Positions 23,557 through 35,266 of a stretch of DNA of 41,161 nucleotides are shown here, in pieces (positions within the stretch are counted from its first letter, which is position 1; each line of letters starts with the position of its first letter). Source of the stretch: Priapulus caudatus (lineage: Eukaryota > Priapulida > Priapulimorpha > Priapulimorphida > Priapulidae); the NCBI RefSeq assembly GCF_000485595.1, contig NW_014579091.1, positions 1 through 41,161 on the forward strand, given 5' to 3'. Position numbers and translations under genes: made by a program. The notes under the pieces were generated by a model, which ran no database searches, was not told where the DNA came from, and saw only the letters and a program-made list of their open reading frames with translations.

Positions 23557-25292
23557 CTTAGTTAATGACTACATTCTGAGATATACGTGACGATAGATAC
23601 GAAAACAACTTCCCATGTGCACTGGTTCTTTGTGCGGTGATGAAACCTGCCAGCTATAGGTTGTTCATACAAGACGTGTCTAGCATCAGTTTCAATACCT
23701 CTGCCCATTTTAAGCGCGTAAGTTTAACCGAGTGTGTGTAAAGTGTAATATTGGCTGGCAACGAGACTAGCGACGCGAGCACCATTCCCTATGTACATCA
23801 GCATAGGAAAAGGATTGTGGCGGGATGCTGCGGCCAGAGTAAAATTTTCAGAACGGACTTTACTACGGAGATCTCTCCCGGGCATACCCCTACCCATTGT
23901 AAACGCGTAAAATTGACCGAAAAGTGTTGTCTTGATAACGCGTTTTGATTATACGTTAGATAGTATTGGATTTACATGAGTGCACATATTACCTGCTCTT
24001 AATGTACATCATATCGTATAGCTATGAATTAGCACTAGCAATAGTTAGATAGTAGTGGTAATAGATAGCTTCACTAATGAAGATTCGCGTAGAATAGCTA
24101 AGTCCTCATAGCATTTAAAGTGCCTTAATGTATCTATAACCGAACCGAGTCAGCCTGCGCGGACTGAGGCAATAAGGAACATGTCTATAATTAACCTATT
24201 TAGTGATGCTGCAGCTATTTAAACGAGCTGTGTATTGAAGGGAAAAAGAATAGTTGGCGACAATAGTGGCGTCAATTTTAAATAAGCCTTTGCAACAAAA
24301 AGTATTTCGCAAACGTAGAATTGATGTGAACTATTTGCAGTGAGGAACATCAGAGGTATGAGGTCTGTGGTCAGCTGTTTGGTAAACTGACTGTCGCAAG
24401 AGAACCAGAGAGAACATTGCTGCTAAGAGGCGTCAGGCAACACTCCTGGGGCATTCGCGACTGGACAACATACAACAGATACATTTCACATTGTGGATAT
24501 CTGGAGGTATGATAGTTTAGCGGGTTAACTAATTAGTCAACCTTTTCTAACTAAGTAGTGACACCACCTGGCCGTTGCCACGCCTGATGTTTGATTCATA
24601 AAAGTGTATTAGCATAGTAAAGGATATAAAAGGATATATGTCTTAGTATATACTTTTAGCAATATTAAAATAACATTTCTAATTTTATACCTGTTTTACA
24701 CCTTGCAGGATGAGAGTTAGTTAAGAGATACTGTAAATGAAGTTTTAATCAAACTCGCTTTTATGACTAGTTAAAAACTAATTACACGGTAATTTTTACA
24801 TATCACTTTAACGGTGAAGTCGGTGATACGTATCACGGCAATCTTTCACTTTACAGGATGGAACATTTTTTTCGTTTTTGGCCGCAAGTGTTTCTTCAAT
24901 TCTCTCTCAGTAAGTATATGGGCTTTAATAAGATCGTAATTAGTGTAAGGTACGTAATTATGAAAAGTTAGAATGTATAATTCTTACAGTGATTTTTAAA
25001 CTGCTTGCCCACGTCATTTTGAATGATAAAGTTGGTAACCACAACACTGACGACATCATAACTGTCTAGTCTACCAGCGTGAGAATACCATGATAAACAT
25101 AACGTAACTTGCACAAACTAATATTTTAATATAAAACTAATTCTTTCTTTGTCGCATTGTTTAGTATCGTCTTCGGATACGTGGTTTTGCCCTGCGGACA
25201 GAAATGTATACTGAAATCAACTGACCTACACTTATCTCTAGATGGAGAGTTTACACCGCCTTCTGACAAGTTATGCTTTAATGCAGTTACAG
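23090..25292 (+). CDS. Exons E6-E9 of gene B
   Basis: E6 23090-23208 is the 7985-8104 exon with one base missing (frameshift, likely sequencing error). E7 24341-24506 reads EEHQRYEVCGQLFGKLTVAR and ends NRYISHCGYLE; E8 24857-24909 DGTFFSFLAASVSSILS; E9 25165-25292 IVFGYVVLPCGQKCILKSTD, ends KLCFNAVTG. Lengths (166, 53, 128) and phases are identical to paralogue A, with a few residue changes per exon. E9 ends in phase 1 at donor gtagtg and should be followed by E10, but the next exon is C1 (25677), which needs phase 2: the protein could not be read through here. The donor gtagtgta runs straight into sequence that elsewhere (34056) follows the TGTAG array, so the join lies within about eight bases of the donor. 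Confidence 0.87.
23287..23480. repeat. (CA)n microsatellite in the E6-E7 intron
   Basis: CA repeat with several CCA, AACA and CGCA interruptions, in the expected place between E6 and E7 of gene B. Its counterpart at 8184-8292 is shorter and cleaner. Confidence 0.9.
23490..23555. repeat. (CTA)n microsatellite
   Basis: About 21 uninterrupted CTA/ACT triplets right after the CA tract in the E6-E7 intron. The remaining intron to 24340 is unique sequence without coding signal. Confidence 0.95.
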
Positions 25293-25676
25293 GTAGTGTA
25301 CACACACGCCAATCACACGTAACACTGACACCAACGCACAGAGAATTTTGAAAAAATAAATAATTGCCAAATAAAAACATATTAAGTGTAAAACACCTTA
25401 TAGTAATCTGTGGAACTCTCGCCCCATGCCCACCTCTGCACCCCACTTTTGTCATTACTAAGCTGAATAAAGAAATTTGCCCCCTCCAAAGAATTTTGCT
25501 CGGAGAACGGCCATGATAACCGAGACAGCGGTGCTCCTGTTGAGTCTCGACTAATGAGAAGCCAGACTCATCCCGACCGGTGCTCTAGCTTGAGATGAAC
25601 CTGCATATTAGCCCCAGAAACGGTTTTTTAATTTTTACATGCTTGTTAATGTTTCTGTTTTACTGTTTGTTCGTAG

Positions 25677-26498
25677 AGCCCATCGAAGGAGAAAGCTCAT
25701 GCCAGCGCTGATGGCAGTTCAGTTTCCTGAAATTATTACTGGCTATCCAATGCCTGTATGTTATTTACTTAATTACTACTGCGTTTGTATTTGAACACCA
25801 TATGAATAAGTGTTGACAAATTTTACATTTCAATTAATTCTATTCATGTAATTGGCAAATGTATTCAGATAAAGTTATAGTATAGTAGATAGATCAGTTA
25901 AATTGTGCGTAGCTGTGTGTGTGTTCTTAGGCGCGTCTGTCCGCTCAATTCAACATTTGTTTCCTCAGTTAGAAGATGACGATGAATGCGCTGTTCCTAC
26001 TACTGCAGAGCTCACGGGTATCTGGTTATATATACATACTTTAAATTATTAAAATTACTAATTATTTAAATACTATAATATATATATATTCATTTATTTA
26101 TGTTATACGCATATGTACCAGGTATGTATACTACGTATATACACCCTGTGTACACCACGTGTATCATTTCTTTGTTTCAGATTCTATTCCTTCATGATCA
26201 TATGAGCATTCTTGCTATTTCTCTCTATAACCTCTTCTGATTTTTATTTGTGGTAACAAGTGAAAAATAATTGTGCAAAATATCAACCTTTCCCCTAATC
26301 CGTGTGGATGTACGCAAATGATGAATATATGGATCTGCAGTCTCTCATGACGCTCAGCATTAGTCATCACGTTGTATAAACTTGTGCATTTTGTTTGCAC
26401 CTACGAATAATTTATTTGCAGGTATGCCTGTTAGCCATGGGGTTGTCAGGGCCAAATGCAGGATAGTTCGAACGCTGGAGGACGCGGACACCATACAG
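25677..26498 (+). CDS. Exons C1-C3, clean copy, out of order between E9 and P1
   Basis: C1 25677-25755 reads AHRRRKLMPALMAVQFPEII then TGYPMP; C2 25969-26017 LEDDDECAVPTTAELTG; C3 26422-26498 MPVSHGVVRAKCRIVRTLED then ADTIQ. Phases chain (2/0, 0/1, 1/0). These are the link between the helical region ('..RRRR.L.P......FPEI..G.P.P' in relatives) and the swivel domain. The same exons with many indels are at 34439-35266, where they sit in the right order after M9 and before C4. Here they follow E9 and precede P1, so this clean stretch is either a duplicate locus or a misplaced contig representing the same DNA. Confidence 0.8.
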
Positions 26499-26749
26499 GT
26501 AATTAGATATGACTAGTATATATTCTCTCCGCGAATTATAACACTATACCGCAGGCATGTCTTATCGTTAAATTATCTTATCGCCATAAAAACCACATAA
26601 TATATTAAATAACATAATATAATAACATAAATTAACATAATAATATAATATAACGTGTGTGTGTGCGCGCATGTGCGTTTGTTTAGTTATTTATTTACTC
26701 ATTTATACTCATTTACATGTAGTTGTTTATTTCATATAATAATATATAG

Positions 26750-29700
26750 GTTGAGAAATCGTTCTCAGATGCACGAGATATCGAGTTTGCAGTGAAAGAA
26801 GGCATGATCTACTTACTTCAAGCTCGACCAATCACGTCTCTCGATATCGAGTCTGATTTTGAACTCATGCATGAACAGGACGGCCCGTTGTTTACTGACA
26901 CTGAGATGTTCACAAATGCCAACACCGGGTAAAATACGCGCATTGCAGTTATTATATCATGCCTTCCACGTCTTTACTCCACATATGTTGATAAAAGTTA
27001 CACGCACTCTTCCGGATAATATGCTGCTCAGTTGCTCGATCTGCAATACACCAATAAGAATCATGCATACATATAAAGTCTAATATCTCTCTCAATTTTA
27101 CACATTCTAAAAATGATCGTGCTAAACACTGTGTATTTGAGTTGATTGATATCGTTTCTTTATTATTGATTGATTACAGACAATTAATTCTGCTTCGTCT
27201 CAGTAACTATACCCTAGCTGTCACCATAATTCGATGATGACCACCATTTTTCAACTCCCATAAATGACTTTATTTTGTGCATTTTACCTGCAGAGAAATG
27301 ATGCCGCAGGCTATGACACCGCTCACCTGCGATGTATTTGTTTCCGGTGCTGCAGGTATGCAGCAGGTATGAAACACTAACTAGTAGAACATATCATTTT
27401 GTTTCTTTAATTCATCACTTAATTGTTGTATAGTTATTTTTCATTATTTATTATTTTGTAAAAACGTTATGATATATTTACCTTTATCTGTGTTATTATA
27501 TTAGATTCATCATGATTATCTAAGTCATGAGTCTAGAGATCGGCGTGGCATTATGTGAGACAAATGATAATAGGGGGCCTATAGAAAAAGTTCCAGGTAA
27601 CTTCAGTGCTTTAACGCGATCACTCTATACGTTAAAATTATATTGTTAATGTTACACCTGTTAAATTTCGTGTAAATTCGTTTTGTCTATATCGTCTTGC
27701 AAGGTAATGGGAGCTGAATTTCTAGGCAGCAATGCCATCCAAAACGCCTACGTAGAAGCGGGTTCAACAACATTTTGTAAACACTTCTTCTTAAATATGT
27801 ACATAGTAAGTATGGCTTTAGCTATTCAAAACGGAAAAATTACTTATCACAATTGTAATACCCAACACGTATTAGTCAGCAATTGTCGGTAACTATGAGC
27901 CGTTTGAATTGAAACAGTCTAACGTAACTAGTTTTCTACTGCTGCTAGCGAAAAGCTCCATATAAACAAATTCGTGCATTTTAGTTTAACACAAATGAAC
28001 GCAACGTTAGTGTAACATAAATGTCTTAAATTGTTCTTGCTTGCAAATAGAACAGTGTGCAAGACTAACTTTTGGTGGTTAGAAGAATCATTAGCACACG
28101 GCAATGTAGTATAACGCCCTTCCGACATTGTAGAAAGACTTGCCAGACTACGACAATATACATAATTAGTCAGCAGTCAACATCAACTCAAATATTATCC
28201 TTTACAGACTTTGTATTTCGCAAATGAATACACATCATTACTGAACACGAAAGACCAAAAGGAAGGGTTTGAGATCATGATGTTTGGCAAACCACTGGGA
28301 AACGAAATTTTGGACAGGATCCATGCGCGTTACAGAAACATCCGTGTCTCGTTGTACCGCAAAATCCGAGGACTTCTACAGCTGGTCATCGTAAGCACAT
28401 AATCAACTAGACAGAGGGCACTCAAAGAGAGTGCATACCTCCGCGAGCGTGTAACATGTATACATGTGTATAACAGCTGACTCGCTGCTGGCTGCTGCTG
28501 ACTGCACGCCCTAAGGTGAGCTGCTGCTGACTGGACTCCCTAAGGCGAGCTGGTGCTGAATCGATCGCGCCAACGCGTGTAACATGTATACATGTGTATA
28601 ACAGCTGGCTCGCTGCTGGCTACACACACACACGAACACACACACACGAACACACACACGAACACACACACGAGAGCGATTCCTGCAACTCCGTTGCGCG
28701 GAGGTAACTACTATATCCAGTGCAGTGGACACCGATAAGTACGAGAACATAACTAACCGCCCGGTTATGCTAGATCGTAGCTTCGCTCTCCGGCCGTTGC
28801 CTTGTTTTTTAACAGCTGAACAGGTACCGTGTTTCGTAATAAACAATCGGAATAGCGGCGATTAGAATAACAACGCTTGAATGCGCAGTCCATTATTTCT
28901 TCCTTATAGTCTGCGCTTAGAGGAAAGCACCGCATACAGCAAGGTAAAAGCTTAGTCAAGACGGCAAACACTGACTTCAGTACCACTGACACACGCATGC
29001 TATATCAACAAATTGAGAAACTTCGCAAGGCGAGTGGTGAGGTATGTAATGGTTATCCAGTGCCATTTTGTATATATACAACGTGCAGAATGCGAATTTC
29101 AAATGAAATCCCATAGATATAGAATTGATATTCTATTCTATGTCTATAAAAATCCTTATCGCTTCCAAGTTGAACCATGTTTAAAGCTGTTTTTTGTTTG
29201 GTGCGCATAATACCTAGCATATAAACGGCAAGAACCAGTATTCCTTCAAATCATGTAATTCCTGGACGCAACAACATAGGCTTAGCCAATTCAAAAAAGG
29301 AAAAACGTCATATCTATAATGATAATCAAATATGTGCATGTTTTTGCGAAATGTCATGATGTTTGAAGATGCCTGGATCCGGAAGATTTGTCACAGGAAA
29401 ATCGGTCACACAGAATATTGGGCACATGAAAGTTAGTCACAAATAGTAAACTTCGGTTTGCTACCAAAAAGGTGAAAGAGTAAAGAGCAGAGGAGGAGGA
29501 GCACAAGAAGCGGAAGAGGAAGGAAAGACGAGAAAGAAAAGAATGTGGTTAATTGAGGTGGATGGGGCATAAGAGAAGAACGAGGAAGAAAGCGGAGGAG
29601 GGAAAAGGTGGAGAAGTAAAGAGGTGCGAAAGTATACAGGGGGAGAGGGAGTGGGTTGAGAACAAGCAGCTAAATGTTATTAAATGACGGTAATAAAGGA

Positions 29701-32700
29701 GAAGAGTGGATGAGAAAGGATAGGGTGGCAATGGAGGGGGGAGGAGGAGCGAGGAGGTGGAAGGAATGAGAGAAGGTGGAGAGACGGAGGAAGGAGGTAC
29801 ATGATGAGGAGGGATAGGAGAAAGGGAGAGAGAAGAAAAGATAATAACGCAGTACTAAGCAGAGATTTACTATTCGTGACCAATATCCCTGTGACCGATT
29901 TTCCAGTAACATATTTTCCTGTGAGCAGATTTCCTACGTCCGGTTATACTTAGGGTTAATGGAAAGGAATCGTTCCAATAAACACTCATTTCAGCAAGCG
30001 TGATCTGTCCTAACCTATTTGATTGCTTTTAATGGATTGCTTTTTATAGGAAGTTATTCAGTCGCGTACTGTCTGATGAAACATAATGCAGGCATTCATG
30101 AGAAATGACACTGCACAATTGTCAATAACTAATTTAACACACAAACACAACTATACTTAATCTAATCAAATGTTATTTCTCATTATAATTTAGTGCTGGT
30201 ACTGCCACACGCAAGTTTCATTGGCATCTTCAACATTCAGTGGTTTAATAAAAATCATTTTGGACACTGGCCGAGAAGAAGGTAATTAATACTAAAAATT
30301 CTCTAACAACCCTTTGCATAAAGGGTTTTAAAAACTTGTCTGTATGGTTGAACAGCGGCTGGAAACAAGCGTCACACTCTGAATGCGTTTTGTGGGAATA
30401 CAGAACACGTCGCAAAAGTAAAAGTTGTAGTGTCAACTTTGTAAAACGGGGGTACTTGTACCCTGTGACTCCTATTTAAATGTGGTGCCACAAAATCTAG
30501 TGATCGATTGTTAAGAACAGCGCTAGGGTATTCCCGTGTCAGGTAGAATTCACGAATCACTATAAACTACTGTATTTTGTGGCGCACATACTGCAGTCTT
30601 CCGCCTCAAATCTCTCCCAAAACCACCTTGCTTTCTATAGGCTAAATGTCAATGTGGCATATGGCGTGCTTCTACTTCCTTTTTCTTCTTGTTTTCTTCT
30701 TTTTCTTTTTCCGCTTCTTCTTCTCTTCCTTCTTCTTCTTCTTCTTTTACTGCTATGTTTTGTTAATAATTTAATGCACTATATTATTCACCTCGGCAGG
30801 CAGAATAGCATACAGTATTTATTGACTAATGCTGACAGTGATGAGAGCTTACTAAATACAGGAAATTTGAGGGGTAAACAGAAAATACAAGGGCGCGGCC
30901 TTAATTATGCTGATTATAACCCTGGTGGAAGAGATGGCTATATTAAACATTAAAGCTTTTTTGGAATATTACTTTCTAAATTCTGGATGTGTCTAATGTA
31001 TTGAAGCTTCTCATAGGGCCTATAAGAAGCTTTTATGCTTAGACACGCCCCAAATTTAGAAGGTAATATTGCCTGTGGCCTTATTAGAAGCTTTATTAGC
31101 CTTTATAGCCTCATTAGAAAGTAATATGGCCTATAATAATGGCCATGAAATACGGCACTGTAAATGTAATTTCAGATCACGCCATCGTAATGTCTGAAGT
31201 TGCCAACCTTCTATCAACCTGCCCAGACGTATTGAGTGCTGACGTACCACATGCTCTCAGGAAAATCGCGCTAACGGTGATTGACAGCGGTAAAGCCGAG
31301 TTCTTTCAGTCATTGTCGGCAAAGGAGGCAGCCCAGTGGCTACAGACAGATGACAGCGGAGAGCTGAAGAATGAGTTTGCAAGATTTATAGAGACGCATG
31401 GACACAGATGCGTGCGCGAGGTAACCGTCTATTACCGACGTATTCGTCTACCGATACATTCTGTCCTAATAAGTTTCTGCGATGCTCTCTACTGGAATCA
31501 TGCATACTATAGCAATTTGAGTATTTCCATATTTGTGTGGGCATCATTATTTTGTATTTTTAAATAGTCTGAACTATGGGAAAAACCTTGGAGAATGGAG
31601 CCAAAAAAGGTTGTCAAAACAATACAGGTAAATTAGAAATTCCATGCGTTAAACATAATTGTGTTTGTAATCAGTATAACAGGCAAATAATGTTATGTAT
31701 ATCTAGTCTGTTTAATATAGTTATTATTGGTTAATCTAATATAGTTTATGTATCAGAATTTGTATAGAATATAATTAACATAACTGAAGCATTCTCATTA
31801 CAAAAGTAAGTTGTTTTGATATTTTACCTTATAAATGAAACCAAGGCTATGACAAAATCACCAGACGAAATGAGGAATCAAAAAAGGCACATGACTGAGG
31901 ATGAAACAATTGCGAGCATTAAGGTTCCGGTTACCGCTATCAAAAAGTACGTAATATAAATAGTATAAAATAAAATATATAAATAATAATAAAATAGATA
32001 AATTGAATTTATCTGTCATAGCTCAGATCTGTAATGTATTGTCGCTGTATAAAATTTACAATTAAATTCGTAAATTTTCAACATCTGGTACAACACAATA
32101 GCATAAACAAGGAACTTATGCTTACTATAGAAAAATGTTGCGATACATCTTGCCAATTGCAAGAACAGCGGTCGGTCAGAGAGAAAATGGTAAAGGCATC
32201 GCAATCAAATTAATGGACTTCTTGCGACAAGGATACATTCGACTGGCTGAGCTGCTCGTACACGAGGCAAGTTTTTGTTGCTACGAGTTTTATGACTGTC
32301 GTTTTATATGTGCTATATAACTATAGTATTATATATATAATATATATATATAACTGTATTTTATATATATATATATATATACCATTAAATATATAATTGC
32401 TCAATATTATTATTGCGTTTTCACTTAATTTTCGAACAAGAAAAATTCAATAATAATTAAACAACTGAATCAATTTTAAAGGCCTGATAAGGGATTTCAT
32501 ATTCTAGTTTTCATGAATGTTTAATACCATTGATACCGATTTATTTGATATTATATCAGGTAAGCAATAGCGCGTTAGTTATTACAATATAGTGATAATT
32601 TTTATTTAACATGTTGTACTAGTTGCATACTGTACTTTAAATTAATCAGGGTCGTCTACCCGAAGAAGAGTTGATCTTCTTTTTGCGACATAATGAAATC

Positions 32701-32741
32701 GGCAAACTGATCAAGACCAGGTCGGCTAGACTCATCAACAA
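26750..32741 (+). CDS. Exons P1-P2 and M1-M9 of gene B: end of ATP-grasp and helical middle region
   Basis: Eleven exons, phases consistent throughout: P1 26750-26928 (VEKSFSDARDIEFAVKEGMI then YLLQARPIT), P2 27294-27366 (EMMPQAMTPLTCDVFVSGAA), M1 27704-27805, M2 28208-28390 (TLYFANEYTSLLNTKDQKEG), M3 28910-29041 (SALRGKHRIQQGKSLVKTAN), M4 30194-30281 (CWYCHTQVSLASSTFSGLIK), M5 31176-31420 ([20 protein letters not shown]), M6 31568-31627 ([20 protein letters not shown]), M7 31846-31946, M8 32131-32266 (MLRYILPIARTAVGQRENGK, ends LAELLVHE) and M9 32650-32741 (GRLPEEELIFFLRHNEIGKL). Known: 'DIEFA...G.IYLLQ.RPIT' is the closing motif of the PPDK/PEPS ATP-binding domain, with the LQARPIT strand; 'AR.AV..RE..K' and 'LAE.....GRLP...L.FFL...E' precede the swivel domain. 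M8 ends at a GC donor (gcaagt). M9 leaves in phase 2, matching C1. P1 begins in phase 0; its upstream partner is missing. Confidence 0.9.
28447..28621. repeat. 47-bp direct repeat with palindromic core, 128-bp spacing
   Basis: 28447-28493 and 28575-28621 are identical except one base (gcgtgtaacatgtatacatg...). The core acatgtatacatgt is a perfect palindrome. Between them lie CTGCTG-rich units and gactgcacgccctaaggtgag / gactggactccctaaggcgag variants. A CACACGAA repeat follows at 28622-28673. Confidence 0.8.
29379..29943. mobile_element. 565-bp foldback/MITE-like element with purine-rich core
   Basis: Two ends are imperfect inverted repeats of about 75 bases: both begin ccgga, include cacaggaaaat and aaaatcggtcaca blocks, and finish near aatagtaaa. 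The interior (about 29465-29855) is almost purely A and G on the + strand. It lies in the M3-M4 intron of gene B and is absent from the equivalent intron of paralogue A (9336-10090), as expected for an insertion. No transposase frame; target duplication not resolved. Confidence 0.7.
30680..30760. repeat. CTT-rich low-complexity tract
   Basis: Pyrimidine-rich (TTC)n-like stretch in the M4-M5 intron; the Leu/Phe-rich open frame over it is not a gene. Confidence 0.7.
30963..31073. repeat. Foldback repeat with ~35-bp arms in the M4-M5 intron
   Basis: Arms 30963-30996 and 31039-31073 are imperfectly complementary (about 80%), and the sequence between them (gaagcttctcatagg / cctataagaagctt) continues the hairpin. 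Further aagcttt and ggcctat fragments extend to about 31140, just before M5. Not present before M5 of paralogue A. Confidence 0.7.
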
Positions 32742-33010
32742 GTTAGTGCTGTTTGCGTTTGGATCAGACGTTTATTCAATTTTGTTTCCCAGTCATGTTA
32801 AATGCATATACTTCCATAGATATATATAATGCAAGCTATTTTACATTCGTTTTAGTGTAGCATGAATATTATTGCAAATAATTATAATATATATTTAACA
32901 ATTGTTATTTATAATAATTGTAAAGTAATTTAAATTTTTTATGATAACATAGTAAATTGATACAAAAAATGTAATACATTAACATAATAGTGTAGTTTTG
33001 TTTAGTGTAT

Positions 33011-34056
33011 TGTAGTGTAGTGTAGTGTAGTGTAGTGTAGTGTAGTGTAGTGTAGTGTAGTGTAGTGTAGTGTAGTGTATTGTAGTGTAGTGTAGTGTAG
33101 TGTAGTGTAGTGTAGTGTAGTGTAGTGTAGTGTAGTGTAGTGTAGTGTAGTGTAGTGTAGTGTAGTGTAGTGTAGTGTAGTGTAGTGTAGTGTAGTATAG
33201 TGTAGTGTAGTGTAGTGTAGTGTAGTGTAGTGTAGTGTAGTGTAGTGTAGTGTAGTGTAGTGTAGTGTAGTGTAGTGTAGTGTAGTGTAGTGTAGTCGTG
33301 TGTTAGGTGTAGTTGTAGTGTAGTGTCTTAATGTATAAGTGTGTAGTGTAGTGTAGTTGTAGTGTAGTTGTGTAGTGTAGTGTAGTGTAGTGTACGTGTA
33401 GTGTAGTGAGTGTAGTGTAGTGTATGTAGTGTAGTGTAGTGTGAGTGTAGTGTAGTGTAGTGTAGTGTAGTTAAGTTTAGTGTGGTAGTGTAGTGTAGTG
33501 TAGTGTTGGTGTAGTGTAGTGCTAGTGTTATGTAGTGTAGTGTAGTGTAGGTGTGGTGTAGGGCTAGTGTAGTGTAGTGTAGTGTAGTGTAGTGTAGTGT
33601 ATGTGTAGTGTAGTGAGTGTAGTGTAGTGTGTGAGTGTGTGTAGTGTGTAGTGTAGGTGTAAGTGTGTGTGGTGTGGGGTAGTGGTAGTGCTAGTGTTTA
33701 GTGTGTGTATTATGTAGTGTAGTGTAGTGTAGTGTAGTGTAGTGTAGTGTAGTGTATGTAGGTGTAGTGTAGTGTAGTGTAGGTAGTGAGTGTAGTGTTA
33801 GTTTAGTGTCAGTGTAGTGATGTGTAAGTGTAGTTTAGTGTAGTGTAGTGTAGTGTATGTGTAAGTGTAGTGTAGTGTAGTGTAGTGTAGTGTAAGTTGT
33901 GTAGTGTAGTGTAGTGTAGGTGTAGTGTAGTGTAGTGTAGTGTAGTGTAGTGTAGTGTAGTGTGTAGTGTAGTGTAGTTGTAGTGTAGTGTAGTGTAGTG
34001 TAGTGTAGTGTAGTGTAGCGTAGCGTAGCGTAGCGTAGTGTAGTGTAGTGTAGTGT
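33011..34056. repeat. (TGTAG)n pentanucleotide array, about 1.05 kb
   Basis: Nearly perfect TGTAG units to about 33295, then many slips and odd bases to 34056, ending in GTAGC variants. It fills the M9-C1 intron. It is not a known animal telomere repeat. The Tyr-Thr-Leu-His open frames on the minus strand are repeat translations. The switch from perfect to error-like sequence at about 33295 is abrupt. Confidence 0.95.
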
Positions 34057-34438
34057 GGTGTACACACACGCCAATCACACGTAACACTGACACCAACGCA
34101 CATAGAATTTGAAAAAATAAATAATTGCCAAATAAAAACATATTAAGTGTAAAACACCTTATAGTAATCTGTGGAACTCTCGCCCCATGCCCACCTCTGC
34201 ACCCCACTTTTGTCATTACTAAGCTGAATAAAGAAATTTGCCCCCTCCAAAGAATTTGCTCGGAGAACGGCCATGATAACTACGAGGACAGCCGGTGCTC
34301 TGTTGAGTCTCGACTAATGAGAGAGCCGACTCATCCCGACCGGTGCTCTAGCTTGAGATGAACCTGCATATTACCCCAGAAACCGGTTTTTTAATTTTTA
34401 CATGCTTGTAATGTTTCTGATTTACTGTTTGTTCGTAG

Positions 34439-35266
34439 AGCCCATCGAAGGAGAAAGCTCATGCCAGCGCTGATGGCCAGTTCAGTTTCCTGAAATTATT
34501 ACTGGCTATCCAATGCCTGTATGTTATTTACTTAATTACTACTGCGTTTGTATCTTGAACCACATTGAATAAGTGTTGACAAATTTTTACATTTCAATTA
34601 ATTCTATTCATGTAATTGGCAAATGTATTCAGATAAGTTATAGTATAGTAGATAGATCAGTTAAATTGTGCGTAGCTGTGTGTGTGTTCTTAGGCGCGTC
34701 TGTCCGCCTCAATTCAACATTTGTTCTCCTCAGTTAGAGAGATGACGATGAATGCGCTGTCTCGACTACTGCCAGAGCTCACGCGGTATCTGGTTATATA
34801 TACATACTTTAAATTATTAAAATTACTAATTATTTAAATCTATAATATATATATTCAGTTTATTTATGTTATACGCATATGTACCAGGTATGTATACTAC
34901 GTATATACACCGCTGTGTACCACCACGTGTATTCATTTTCTTTGTTCAGATTCTATTCCTTCATGATCATATGAGGCCATTCTTGCTATTGTCTCTCTTA
35001 ACCTCTTCTGATTTTTATTTGTGGTAACAAGTGAAAAAATATTGTGCAAATATCAACCTTTCCCTATCGCGGTGGATGTACGCAAATGATGAATATATGG
35101 ATCTGCAGTCTCTCATGACGCTCAGCATTAGTCATCACGTTGTATAAACTTGTGCATTTTGTTTGCACCTACGAATAATTTATTTGCAGGTATGCCTCGT
35201 TAGCCATGGGGTTGTCAGGGCCAAATGCAGGATAGTTGAACACTAGAGGACGCGGACACCATACAG
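34439..35266 (+). pseudogene. Exons C1-C3 of gene B, copy with one-base indels
   Basis: C1 34439-34518 has one extra base (ggcc for ggc), C2 34734-34785 several changes, C3 35190-35266 an extra c after ATGCCT plus other slips. Splice sites are kept. Position is correct: after M9 (32741, phase 2) and before C4 (36160). The stretch from the end of the TGTAG array to about 35410 repeats 25293-26640 with the same kind of error throughout, introns included, so I read the frameshifts as sequencing errors in a gap-filled stretch and the gene as probably intact in the animal. True pseudogene decay would not usually spare all splice sites. Confidence 0.65.

Noticed and set aside
33011-34056. TGTAG array as an internal telomere repeat
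   Set aside because: It is not the TTAGGG or TTAGG unit of animals and lies inside an intron.
33798-34216. Minus-strand frames rich in Tyr-Thr-Leu-His
   Set aside because: Translation of the TGTAG array and flanking intron; no family similarity.
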